A stretch of 38,509 nucleotides of DNA, from the NCBI RefSeq assembly GCF_000496735.2, contig NZ_AYLO01000118.1, forward strand, positions 1 through 38,509, read 5' to 3'. Below the pieces are notes generated by a model. It searched no databases. It was not told the DNA's origin and was given only the letters and a program-made list of their open reading frames with translations. A program made the translations under genes and the position numbers. Below, in pieces: positions 26,075-33,804 of the stretch. The DNA is from Methyloglobulus morosus KoM1 (GTDB taxonomy: Bacteria; Pseudomonadota; Gammaproteobacteria; Methylococcales; Methylomonadaceae). Numbering within the stretch: position 1 is the first letter of the stretch; each line of letters opens with the position of its first letter.

Positions 26075-27166
26075 ATGTCGGGACAGGACAAGCAAGATGC
26101 CGAATTCATGGCTCATGCCTTACATTTAGCGCGACGAGGCTTGTACACGACCGACCCTAACCCCCGTGTTGGTTGTGTGCTGGTCAAAGACGGCAGGATT
26201 ATCGGCGAAGGCTGGCACCAACGGGCAGGTTTTGCCCATGCCGAAGTTGAAGCCTTACAAAAAGCAACTGAAGATACAGAGGGCGCAACCGCTTATGTAA
26301 CCTTAGAGCCTTGCAGCCATCACGGACGGACACCGCCGTGTTGCGAAACACTGGTCAAGGCCGGTATCAAGCGCGTAGTTGCCGCCATGCAAGACCCTAA
26401 CCCAAAGGTGTCAGGAAATGGTTTTGCTTATCTTAAAACCGCAGGTATTGAGGTTAGCTGTGGTGTCCTTGAAGAAGACGCTAAGGTTTTAAACCGTGGT
26501 TTTATCATGCGGATGACCCAAAGCCGTCCTTTTGTACGCAGCAAAATGGCAATGGGCTTAGATGGACGTACCGCGATGGCATCGGGTGAAAGCCAATGGA
26601 TCACCTCACCGGAAGCCAGGATGGATGTGCATCGGATGCGGGCGGAAAGCTCGGCGATCCTGACGGGAATCAATACCGTACTCGCAGACGACCCGTCCTT
26701 AACGGCGCGGATAGATAAAGAAGTCCTGCAACCGATTCGGGTGGTATTGGATTCTACCTTAAAAATTTCAGCGTACGCCAAAATAGTAAGTTTACCCGGG
26801 CGCAGTTTGATTTTGACCTGTTCTAAGGATGAATCCAAAAAGGAAGCATTGCAAAAAGCGAGTCTTGAAGTTTACGAGTTGCCTGAAGACCAAGGTCGCC
26901 TTGACCTTACGGAAGCCTTGAAATTCCTGGCCAGACAGGAAATCAATGAAGTGTTGGTTGAAGCGGGCGGGGTGTTGAATGGCGCGTTATTGGCTGATAA
27001 TTTGGTTGATGAATGGATTGTATATGTGGCACCAAAAATTATGGGCGATCAAGGAAGGGGGCTGTTTTGTTTGCCGGGGTTGGAAAAATTGGGAGATAGC
27101 AAGGAAATTAAATTTAGTGATATAAGGCGAATCGGGAAAGATTTGAAACTGACTTTGAAAAGATAG
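26075..27166 (+). CDS. ribD: Bifunctional riboflavin deaminase/reductase RibD
   Basis: RibD deaminates the pyrimidine ring and then reduces the ribose side chain in riboflavin synthesis. The 363 residues hold a zinc deaminase domain (1-145) with HAEVEA (His55, Glu57) and EPCSHHGRTPPCC (Cys80, Cys89), then a DHFR-like reductase domain starting RSKMAMGLDGRTAMASGES. The closing VLVEAGGVLNGALL is standard. The usual next genes ribE, ribBA and ribH are absent; a 654-base non-coding stretch follows. Confidence 0.95.
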   Translation: MSGQDKQDAEFMAHALHLARRGLYTTDPNPRVGCVLVKDGRIIGEGWHQRAGFAHAEVEALQKATEDTEGATAYVTLEPCSHHGRTPPCCETLVKAGIKRVVAAMQDPNPKVSGNGFAYLKTAGIEVSCGVLEEDAKVLNRGFIMRMTQSRPFVRSKMAMGLDGRTAMASGESQWITSPEARMDVHRMRAESSAILTGINTVLADDPSLTARIDKEVLQPIRVVLDSTLKISAYAKIVSLPGRSLILTCSKDESKKEALQKASLEVYELPEDQGRLDLTEALKFLARQEINEVLVEAGGVLNGALLADNLVDEWIVYVAPKIMGDQGRGLFCLPGLEKLGDSKEIKFSDIRRIGKDLKLTLKR

Positions 27167-27646
27167 GAGGCACTCTCTGGCTAACCAATAACCCGCAAGC
27201 TTGTTTGACGCTGAATAAAAAAATAGCTTTATTTCTCAGTTAAAGGCGCAAGCCGATAAAACGGTCAAGTCAAAGGACACTAATCAACTGCCATCAACGA
27301 CTGCAGCCTCGTTATCCAACGACGTGTCTAGGGCTATCGCCCATATAATAGCGAACCATTTTCTCATTCTGTCATTGAGGCTATCGGCAATCATTTAAAT
27401 GTTTTTGCCTAAATGGCTCGTTCTCCAACATCAAGTTCAAACGCTGGTCAAAAATGAAGAGGAGACTTAGGGCGTTTGCCGATGTTTTATTTTCAAATAA
27501 ACCTTGGTTGCCGGCATAAATAATTTATCTCTTTTTCAAGCCCGCTAAACCGAAGGCCGACACAGGCCCAAAAAGTAAATCTTCTCCTAAGTATCGTGAT
27601 ATTTAACTCATATTTCGATGCGTTGTCATGAACCGGAAATAAATAA

Positions 27647-27708
27647 ATGCCAAGCTGATGACGAATTTAACATTCGTCATCAATAAACTAATTTTATTTA
27701 CCTGGCAT
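27647..27708. repeat. Nested inverted repeat with 11-base perfect hairpin
   Basis: TGATGACGAAT (27656-27666) and ATTCGTCATCA (27672-27682) form an 11-base stem with loop TTAAC. Outside it, ATGCCA (27647-27652) pairs with TGGCAT (27703-27708). A strong hairpin with short loop, but no T-tract at once after it. It may be a terminator for leftward or rightward transcripts, or a remnant of a small palindromic element. Confidence 0.5.
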
Positions 27709-27711
27709 AGG

Positions 27712-27742
27712 CTATCATTGGGTCTCATGATAGTTTAGAGAC
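27712..27742 (+). promoter_or_regulatory. Two mutually exclusive hairpins upstream of the nuclease-like gene
   Basis: CTATCAT (27712-27718) pairs with ATGATAG (27727-27733). GTCTC (27722-27726), within the first loop, pairs with GAGAC (27738-27742). The two stems cannot form together. They lie about 80 bases before the start codon. A switching role is speculative. Confidence 0.25.
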
Positions 27743-27820
27743 TTAATTTTTATCGATAAAGTTATTAAGCGACTCAAGCAGATGGGTCGGGTAATTCAAC
27801 CTTAACTAGAGGAGAGTGTT

Positions 27821-28702
27821 ATGTCCCTGGGATTTTATCGCGTTATCAAAGGAAAGCTAACGGTACGCCAACGCCAGTCTCCGGACGGCGACAGCATGCG
27901 GTTTATCGCAAACGATATGAGCTTGTTCGAAGAATTGCCCCATTTTTCGGAGCCGAGCGTGGCAGACGGGGTCGCTAGCTACCAGTTACGTTTTCAGGCT
28001 ATCGATACGCCAGAACTGCATTATGGCGGGGCTGCCCAGCCGCACGGCCTGGAAAGCCGAAACGGCTTACTGGCTTGGTTAGGTGTGAACGGTGCCGATT
28101 GGAATTGGTCGGTCGCGCCCAAAGGGTTTGAATGGGAGCAAGAGGCGATGATCCTGTGTGACAGCTTTGAAAGCCATGGTCGACCGATTGCTTTTATCTT
28201 TCATGACCTGGATGAGAAAGACGGTGACGACATCAAAATGACCAAGTCCTTACTCCAAAAAAGCTACAATTTCCACTCTGTAAAAACAGGCTTGGCTTAT
28301 TTAGGGATGTATACAGGTAGCCTGTCATCTGAAATACAAAGTGCGCTGATTAAGGCTTACAAAGACGCAAAACACGATAAGCAGGGCATTTGGGCGTTAG
28401 ATAAAACCAAGCGTTTTACTGTCGACACCTTGGACGATCTCAGCCCAGGGGAGGGCAGTTTGATTTATCCAAAGATTTTTAGGCGTTGTGTTGATGCGTT
28501 ACGCTGGGTAGGCGGGGAATTTGAGCCGGGGAATGATTTGGACGACTTCCTAGCCGCAAAACCAAACGAAAACGATCAGTTCGTCGTGCATGCCGCGCAT
28601 AATGGCAAACTCAAAAGTCGCTTAGCAGATGTCATCGAGCAGATTAACAACCAGATTCGCATTCAAGTTGATCTTAATACGGTTGAATTTATATCGAAAT
28701 AA
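27821..28702 (+). CDS. Staphylococcal-nuclease-like (SNase/Tudor-SN fold) protein, no signal peptide
   Basis: The protein has 293 residues with a strong GAGGAG site. Residues about 5-195 follow the thermonuclease fold: RQSPDGDSMRF for the first barrel strands, YQLRFQAIDTPELHYGG holding Arg57, Asp62 and Glu65 (counterparts of catalytic Arg35, Asp40 and Glu43), and ESHGRPIAFIF with Arg121 (counterpart of Arg87). The closing helix ends KQGIWALD, like the LNIW of SNase. So the catalytic set appears complete. It differs from the classic enzyme by a long insert between the first strands, a C-terminal extension (200-293) of unknown fold and no export signal. Cytoplasmic nucleic-acid cleavage or binding is inferred. 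Confidence 0.7.
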   Translation: MSLGFYRVIKGKLTVRQRQSPDGDSMRFIANDMSLFEELPHFSEPSVADGVASYQLRFQAIDTPELHYGGAAQPHGLESRNGLLAWLGVNGADWNWSVAPKGFEWEQEAMILCDSFESHGRPIAFIFHDLDEKDGDDIKMTKSLLQKSYNFHSVKTGLAYLGMYTGSLSSEIQSALIKAYKDAKHDKQGIWALDKTKRFTVDTLDDLSPGEGSLIYPKIFRRCVDALRWVGGEFEPGNDLDDFLAAKPNENDQFVVHAAHNGKLKSRLADVIEQINNQIRIQVDLNTVEFISK

Positions 28703-29046
28703 ATAACGCCCAAAGATAAAGGAAGAAATAGGGGGCTTAGTCTTCATAACTCTACCAAAAAATTGAGGAGGGAGCGATAAGGACGGGTCAGTTTATCGGT
28801 ATCAATGGATGCGCTGCTGGCATGGGCGATTTAGCAGGGTGGGGCTTTCGTGTTCCGGAAAAGCAATGCCTTAATGCTGAATGCACCCGTAACGGGTGCT
28901 CAGGTTTTTTCAATGGGCGGCTCAGTAAGCCCTGATTAAGCCTTTCGAATCGCCAGACGAACGGACGTCAAAACCTTATTCGACTCAATATAACGCATTG
29001 AACAATGCTAGACTGTAAAGCATATAACCTTTAATGCTTGAACTAT
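28703..29046. other. Spacer between nuclease-like gene and cupin gene
   Basis: No gene was recognised in these 344 bases. A terminator-like hairpin lies at 28883-28910. The last 80 bases are AT-rich and likely carry the cupin promoter; no clear -35/-10 pair was fixed. Confidence 0.45.
28883..28910 (+). terminator. Probable intrinsic terminator
   Basis: GCACCC and GGGTGC form a GC-rich six-base stem around GTAAC (28883-28899), followed after five bases by TTTTTT (28905-28910). It lies 180 bases after the nuclease-like gene, so it may end that transcript. The gap between stem and T-tract is slightly long. Confidence 0.5.
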
Positions 29047-29526
29047 ATGGCTACCCAACCCTATCCCATTGCTGTGATTGCAGCCGAAACCCCGACCCGG
29101 GCAAAGTCCGCTTATCCAGAACCGTTTGCTTCGCGGATGCTGGGACGGGAGAAACACCCGCTTGGCGATCTCTTTGGCCTGACAAACTTTGGTGTCAATC
29201 TTACCCGTTTGGCGCCTAAAGCAGTTTCGTCGCTCCGTCACGCCCATACCAAGCAGGACGAATTGGTCTATATATTACAAGGAAATCCGACATTGCTTAC
29301 CGACGAAGGCCGCACAGAGCTTTATCCAGGTATGTGCGCAGGTTTTAAGGCAGGGATCGGTAACGGACATTGCCTAATCAATGAAACATTGGAAGATGTT
29401 GTTTACCTTGAGATTGGGGATAGGTCGCCAGGTGATGAGGGAAACTATCCCGACGATGACCTGAAGGCTTTGCTAGTCGAAGGCAAATGGAGATTTACCC
29501 ATAAAGATGGTACGCCTTACGATTAA
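29047..29526 (+). CDS. Cupin-domain protein
   Basis: From ATG 29047 the protein has 159 residues; a TTG at 29038 is also in frame but adds only three residues. It has a single cupin barrel. Motif 1 is LRHAHTKQDELVYILQG with His65, His67 and Glu72. Motif 2 is YPGMCAGFKAGIGNGHCLIN with His108. That is the full three-His plus Glu metal site. Conserved edges are FGLTNFGVNL and the closing DGTPYD. Such small cupins include dioxygenases, isomerases and sugar or mannose-6-phosphate-isomerase-like proteins; the substrate cannot be told. No ribosome site is clear. Confidence 0.78.
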   Translation: MATQPYPIAVIAAETPTRAKSAYPEPFASRMLGREKHPLGDLFGLTNFGVNLTRLAPKAVSSLRHAHTKQDELVYILQGNPTLLTDEGRTELYPGMCAGFKAGIGNGHCLINETLEDVVYLEIGDRSPGDEGNYPDDDLKALLVEGKWRFTHKDGTPYD

Positions 29527-29599
29527 TAGACAGGGCTGATACCGAAAGTTTTAGGTCAATAGTTATCCCCTGAAAATCCCGATAGTGGTGACGTGACGG

Positions 29600-29723
29600 T
29601 ATTGATACGGCATTATAGTGATGAACTCTTCAGTAACTCACTCAGGGAAGCCTTCTCAAAACCAACTTGTCTTTCGACAGGATTCGCGAACGGTAGCAAG
29701 GGTTTTGCGAGGCCGTATCAATA
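29600..29723. repeat. Small element bounded by 12-base perfect terminal inverted repeats
   Basis: TATTGATACGGC (29600-29611) and GCCGTATCAATA (29712-29723) bound a 124-base segment with no coding capacity. The inside holds TTCGACAGGATTCGCGAACGG (29673-29693 core), related to the dispersed repeats of this window. The form is like a MITE or a very long hairpin. No clear target-site duplication was seen at the edges. Confidence 0.5.
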
Positions 29724-29751
29724 GCGCGTCTCTCACAGTGTAAGTACTCTT

Positions 29752-31008
29752 ATGACACAATCAGGTGGTTGCAGCCGAGAAATAACTGAGTCCATAGATG
29801 CCGTCTACCGCGTCCACTCCCGTCACGTATATGCCACGCTGGTAAGGTTGCTTGGTGATTTTGATCTCGCCGAAGAAGCCTTGCATGATGCGTTTAAGGC
29901 GGCGCTGGAGCAATGGCCGCATGAAGGCATTCCCGTAAATCCGCGTGCTTGGCTGGTTTCGGTGGGACGTTTCAAAGGGATTGATGTCATTCGTCGTCGT
30001 ACCCGATTTGAGCCTTTGCCCGATAACATTGAAGAACAACTTTCTGTCGATATAAGTGATGAACTCGACGGCGAAGGCATCGAAGATGACCGTCTCAGGC
30101 TGATCTTTACCTGTTGTCATCCAGCCTTGACGCCTGAAGCCCAGGTTGCGTTAACCTTGCGTGAAGTGTGCGGGTTGACCACTGAAGCAATTGCCAGCGC
30201 GTTCCTGATTTCTGCTCCCACACAGGCCCAACGCATCGTCCGCGCCAAAACTAAAATTCGGGATGCCCGTATTCCTTATCAAGTACCGACAGCGGATAGG
30301 CTGGCTGAACGCATGGAAAGTGTTTTGCGCGTCGTTTACCTGATTTTCAACGAAGGTTACTTTGCCTCATCGGGTGGGTCGCTAGTCCGCCCGGAGCTAT
30401 CGGAAGAGGCAATTCGTCTGGGTAGGTTGCTTGTTGAACTGTTACCAGACCCAGAAGCCGTGGGACTGCTGGCATTGATGCTGTTGCAGGAATCGCGCCG
30501 TGCAGCACGATGCTTACCGTCAGGCGATTTGGTGTTATTGGATGATCAGGATCGCACACTATGGAATCGGGATTACATTGCGGAAGGCACTGACCTGGTT
30601 GAACAAGCTTTATCGACAAAACAATTTGGCGCTTATACCTTGCAAGCGGCCATTGCCGCCGTCCATGCCAATGCACCCAATGCTGGACAGACCGACTGGG
30701 CCGAGATTGTAGCACTGTACGATATCTTATTAAGAATCAATCCTTCCTCCGTGGTTGAACTGAATCGTGCGGTGGCGGTGGCAATGCGGGACGATCCCTT
30801 AGCTGGCCTTAAGCAGGTCGATGAAATCCTGGCACGAGGCGATCTTACCGATTATTGTCTGGCGCACTCGGCACGGGCAGACTTGTGCCGCCGACTTGGA
30901 AAAACCACCGAAGCCATTGCATCTTACCAGCTTGCCATCAGCCTCTCCCGGCTCGAGCCCGAACGCCGCTTCCTTGAATGCAGGTTGCAGGAATTGCAGA
31001 AGAACTGA
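29752..31008 (+). CDS. ECF42-type RNA polymerase sigma factor with TPR extension
   Basis: This 418-residue sigma factor is twice the normal ECF size. Sigma-2 spans about 10-85 (VRLLGDFDLAEEALHDAF, then NPRAWLVSVGRFKGIDVIRRR). Sigma-4 spans about 115-170 (FTCCHPALTPEAQVALTLREVCGLTTEAIASAFL). A large C-terminal domain (about 180-418) has the VYLIFNEGYFAS motif of DUF6596 and ends in TPR-like helices (CLAHSARADLCRRLGKTTEAIASYQLAI). This is the ECF42 group, which has no anti-sigma factor and usually sits beside DGPF/YCII-type genes. None is present here; the neighbours are a cupin and a small membrane protein. The C-terminal domain probably controls activity. Confidence 0.88.
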   Translation: MTQSGGCSREITESIDAVYRVHSRHVYATLVRLLGDFDLAEEALHDAFKAALEQWPHEGIPVNPRAWLVSVGRFKGIDVIRRRTRFEPLPDNIEEQLSVDISDELDGEGIEDDRLRLIFTCCHPALTPEAQVALTLREVCGLTTEAIASAFLISAPTQAQRIVRAKTKIRDARIPYQVPTADRLAERMESVLRVVYLIFNEGYFASSGGSLVRPELSEEAIRLGRLLVELLPDPEAVGLLALMLLQESRRAARCLPSGDLVLLDDQDRTLWNRDYIAEGTDLVEQALSTKQFGAYTLQAAIAAVHANAPNAGQTDWAEIVALYDILLRINPSSVVELNRAVAVAMRDDPLAGLKQVDEILARGDLTDYCLAHSARADLCRRLGKTTEAIASYQLAISLSRLEPERRFLECRLQELQKN

Positions 31009-31047
31009 CCTAAATCAAACCATTGATGTGTTATAGTTCGCGACTGC

Positions 31048-31084
31048 TTCGACAGGTTCAGTAAGAAAGGAATGCAACATTCCT
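31048..31084 (+). repeat. Partial dispersed repeat plus short hairpin after the sigma factor gene
   Basis: TTCGACAGGTTCAG (31048-31061) is a diverged copy of the repeat seen at 23746 and 36109. Next to it, AGGAATG and CATTCCT form a perfect seven-base stem with loop CAA (31068-31084). No T-tract follows. It may serve as a 3' end structure for the sigma factor mRNA. Confidence 0.4.
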
Positions 31085-31233
31085 CAACTGGGGTTTAGAT
31101 TTATGCTGAAAGTTGTTGTGATTGGTATTGGCTTGGCTTATTCATGCTGTCCAATCCCTGCACACTATGCGGGGTGGAATAACAAGAGCAACCAAACCGG
31201 GTTCAGCACGCAGCCAAATAGACTTTCTTATCG

Positions 31234-31542
31234 CTATACGACAAGATCCCAGTCTATTTTTTCTTGTGATAGCTCCTTGGTTGTTGTGGAACTATTGTCT
31301 TCGCCACAAATTTTTGGTTCAACTGTCTCAGTGGAATGTAGCTCGTGGCTTTTGATCTCGTTGACTAAATAATTTTTAGCTTCTACAGCAGTGAATTCCT
31401 TTTCTTGTTTCGCGGTGGGCATGTCACTATAAGTGGTCTTGCCCCCTACGCCCCATAAAGCGAGCACCATCAGGGTCATGGCCAAAAACGGCGTGGTCAC
31501 CATTAATGTTTTGATGAATCTTATAATAAAAAGACTAGTCAT
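31234..31542 (-). CDS. Hypothetical small membrane protein
   Basis: The protein has 102 residues; the ATG at 31542 has a strong GGGAGG site eight bases upstream. It has a short cytoplasmic start, one hydrophobic helix (about 13-33, MVTTPFLAMTLMVLALWGVGG) and a charged, polar tail of about 65 residues that would lie in the periplasm. I do not recognise a family. It is opposite in direction to its neighbours and stands alone. A rightward frame over the same bases has poorer coding character. Confidence 0.5.
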   Translation of the reverse strand: MTSLFIIRFIKTLMVTTPFLAMTLMVLALWGVGGKTTYSDMPTAKQEKEFTAVEAKNYLVNEIKSHELHSTETVEPKICGEDNSSTTTKELSQEKIDWDLVV

Positions 31543-31995
31543 GGCACGCCTCCCACCTATTCAATGGACCGTTTTAAACCTCTTTGGCTTTGAAAAAAAA
31601 TACGTTCTTGTATAAACATCATTTATTTCGCTGTTTCCGCATATAAATGAGAAGTCAACTACCTTATATCTTAAATTGAACACAATTTATGTGAATTAGT
31701 TCATAAAATCAAGATGAATGGAATCCTTTTTCAATATATTGTGAGCGAAGCCGCAATTATGAGCTTTAATGGATTCCTCATTTTTAACCAAGATCATTTT
31801 TCTTTGGTTCTCAAGATACGCCGAATAAATTTTTTGTCTATTCGTATAAATACCTAAGCCTTGTAAGCAAATTAGTTGCGTCTGAACAAATCGATATTCG
31901 GTAAGCTATTATTGATCAACCAAACAAATAAATACTTGAGTAAAAAACCGGCTGTACAGTTTAGCGATATGTGATTTCTTAAGGGGTGCTATCCA
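31543..31995. other. AT-rich spacer before the transporter gene
   Basis: These 453 bases hold no gene I can support. Visible structure is AACCAA (31786-31791) with TTGGTT (31804-31809). The region must contain the leftward promoter of the small membrane protein and the promoter of the transporter, neither of which I could fix. Confidence 0.4.
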
Positions 31996-33690
31996 ATGCA
32001 AAATAAAGACAGTTTTTTTATTCAGTTTATGAAATTGGCTGGGCCCTATTGGAATTCTGAAAATAAGTTAGCTATTCGGACAGAGACTGTCTTGCTGGTT
32101 GTCCTTACGTTGATGCAAATTGGGCTAGCGGTTTATGTTACCAAGTGGAATGCGACACTATTTGACGCGATTGAACAAAGGTCAATGGATGGCGTAAAAG
32201 CACAAATAGGGGTGTTAATACTTATTTTCGCTGCCAGTATAACAGTCACGACAGCGCATTTAATCGTCAAGCGACGTTTGTTGATCGGTTGGCGCACTTG
32301 GTTGACTGAAAAAGTCATTTCTAAATGGATGCACAATGGCCGCCATTACCAGATTACCTTGAGGTCGAAAAACGACCATGACAATCCAGATGGCCGCATT
32401 GCAGAGGATATACGTATTGCGACGGAAGATGCCATTAACTTAAGCCATTCATTATTTTACAGTTTATTGATGCTTGGCAGTTTTACTAAGATACTTTGGG
32501 ATATCTCTGGGCGGGTGGTGTTTGATTTCAACTTTGTTTCAATTCCAGTGACGGGGTATTTAGTATGGATCTCAGTCAGTTACTCGATTTGTGCTTCCAT
32601 TTTAGGCTGGTGGATGGGCAAGTCGATGACCGAGGCGACCCATGCCCGACAAACCCAGGAGGCTAATTTCCGGCATGACCTAATCGATACGCAAGGGAAT
32701 TCCCAGGCCATCGCGTTAATTCGGGGAGAGGATATGGAACAGGAACGCCTGCTTGCCTCATTTCAAGCAATCATTGCGACTTATGCCCAACAAACGTCCG
32801 CCTGGAAACAAATCCAGATATTTACTTCCGGTTACTCGGTCACCTCTATGGCATTGCCAATTTTAGTCGGGTCGCCGCGTTATATTGTCGGCGCTATTTC
32901 ATTGGGGATGTTGATGCAATCCGTCCAGGCTTTCCAGCACATGGTTTCCGCCTTGTCTTGGCCGGTCGATAATATGGCTTTAATTGCCCAATGGCGGACT
33001 TCTGTTGAACGGGTCTTGGGCTTGGTTAATGGGCTTGACCATTTGGAGGACGACATTTACCGTCTTGATTCAAGTCAGCTTAGCGTCAAAAAAGCGAGTG
33101 TTTCGGGGCTAAAGCTGAATAACGTGCGCATTGCCAGCGTTGAAGGCGAAAATCTCTCAATAATTATCAATGATGAGATCAAGGCTGGTGAGCGTGTGCT
33201 GGTTTCCGATCAAACCAACGCAGGATCGAAGTTATTTAAAGCGATTGCCGGATTATGGCCATGGGGGGCTGGAGCTATTGAAATTCCCGAGAATGACACG
33301 CTCTTTGTTATGCCTTCCAAGCCTTACTTACCATCTAAATCCTTATTTGAAGCGATTTGTTACCCGAAACCCAGCACTTCATTTGATCAGGCACAGATTG
33401 AGAAATTGTTGATAGATGTGGGCCAACATGAGTTGGTAAAGCAACTGGACCGGATAGGCTCATGGGAACAATTGCTGTCCAACGAACAGCAGCAATACTT
33501 GGGTGTCGTTCGCGTTTTGTTGCATCGGCCACAGTGGCTTTTTATCCAGGAGGCCTTGGATTCACTGACTCCGAATGACGAAGTGCTAATGTTGGAGTTA
33601 CTGGGTAACGAGTTGCCCCGTACAGGCATCCTGACAATTACTCATCAGCCCGCCGCTGAAGCGTTCCATCAACGTACACTGAAAATTTAG
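31996..33690 (+). CDS. SbmA/YddA-type ABC transporter with degenerate ATPase domain
   Basis: The protein has 564 residues with AAGGGG before the ATG. Residues 1-345 are an ABC_membrane_2 / SbmA-BacA type membrane domain with about six helices and the family motif NPDGRIAEDIRIATEDAINLS (130-150). Residues 370-564 align with a nucleotide-binding domain, but key motifs are lost. The P-loop reads SDQTNAGSKLF (404-414), with the glycines mostly replaced and the invariant lysine missing by a one-residue gap. The Q-loop glutamine is replaced (MPSKPY, 439-444). The signature is LSNEQ (494-498), and Walker B has Gln for Asp (LFIQEA, Gln518). Glu519 and the H-loop His550 remain. ATP hydrolysis is unlikely. 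SbmA/BacA relatives without this domain use the proton gradient, and mycobacterial Rv1819c imports cobalamin. The cobalamin enzyme genes eutBC follow. Confidence 0.8.
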   Translation: MQNKDSFFIQFMKLAGPYWNSENKLAIRTETVLLVVLTLMQIGLAVYVTKWNATLFDAIEQRSMDGVKAQIGVLILIFAASITVTTAHLIVKRRLLIGWRTWLTEKVISKWMHNGRHYQITLRSKNDHDNPDGRIAEDIRIATEDAINLSHSLFYSLLMLGSFTKILWDISGRVVFDFNFVSIPVTGYLVWISVSYSICASILGWWMGKSMTEATHARQTQEANFRHDLIDTQGNSQAIALIRGEDMEQERLLASFQAIIATYAQQTSAWKQIQIFTSGYSVTSMALPILVGSPRYIVGAISLGMLMQSVQAFQHMVSALSWPVDNMALIAQWRTSVERVLGLVNGLDHLEDDIYRLDSSQLSVKKASVSGLKLNNVRIASVEGENLSIIINDEIKAGERVLVSDQTNAGSKLFKAIAGLWPWGAGAIEIPENDTLFVMPSKPYLPSKSLFEAICYPKPSTSFDQAQIEKLLIDVGQHELVKQLDRIGSWEQLLSNEQQQYLGVVRVLLHRPQWLFIQEALDSLTPNDEVLMLELLGNELPRTGILTITHQPAAEAFHQRTLKI

Positions 33691-33743
33691 CGCTTAACCA
33701 AACAATTGCACGAAGCCTAATGTCTTATGGCAGAGCTTGAGTC

Positions 33744-33769
33744 ATACCGTTTTCTCAACAAAATGGTAT
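33744..33769 (+). promoter_or_regulatory. Hairpin upstream of eutB
   Basis: ATACCGTTTT (33744-33753) pairs with AAAATGGTAT (33760-33769) over ten bases with one G-U. It lies between the transporter gene and eutB, 35 bases before the eutB start. It could end the transporter transcript or act in control of eutBC. It does not resemble a cobalamin riboswitch. Confidence 0.35.
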
Positions 33770-33804
33770 ATTGAACATTCTGGATATTTCAAGGTAAGCC
33801 GATC

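Larger units (their letters stand above)
27167..27820. other. Long spacer after ribD without a credible gene
   Basis: No frame with a plausible start and coding character was seen. A start-less 50-odd-codon frame near 27225-27390 could be an old gene remnant but matches nothing I know. The right third holds the hairpins listed separately. The stretch marks the switch from conserved core genes to accessory-like genes. Confidence 0.5.

Noticed and set aside
29600-29723. Insertion sequence
   Set aside because: It has terminal inverted repeats but no transposase and no target duplication, so only a MITE-like element can be claimed.
31103-31372. Rightward open frame of 89 codons with a hydrophobic start
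   Set aside because: It overlaps the leftward small membrane protein, which has a much better ribosome site and amino-acid composition. The rightward product is rich in Ser and lacks family features.
33691-33804. Cobalamin riboswitch before eutB
   Set aside because: The space is too short and the conserved B12-box was not seen; only a simple hairpin is present.
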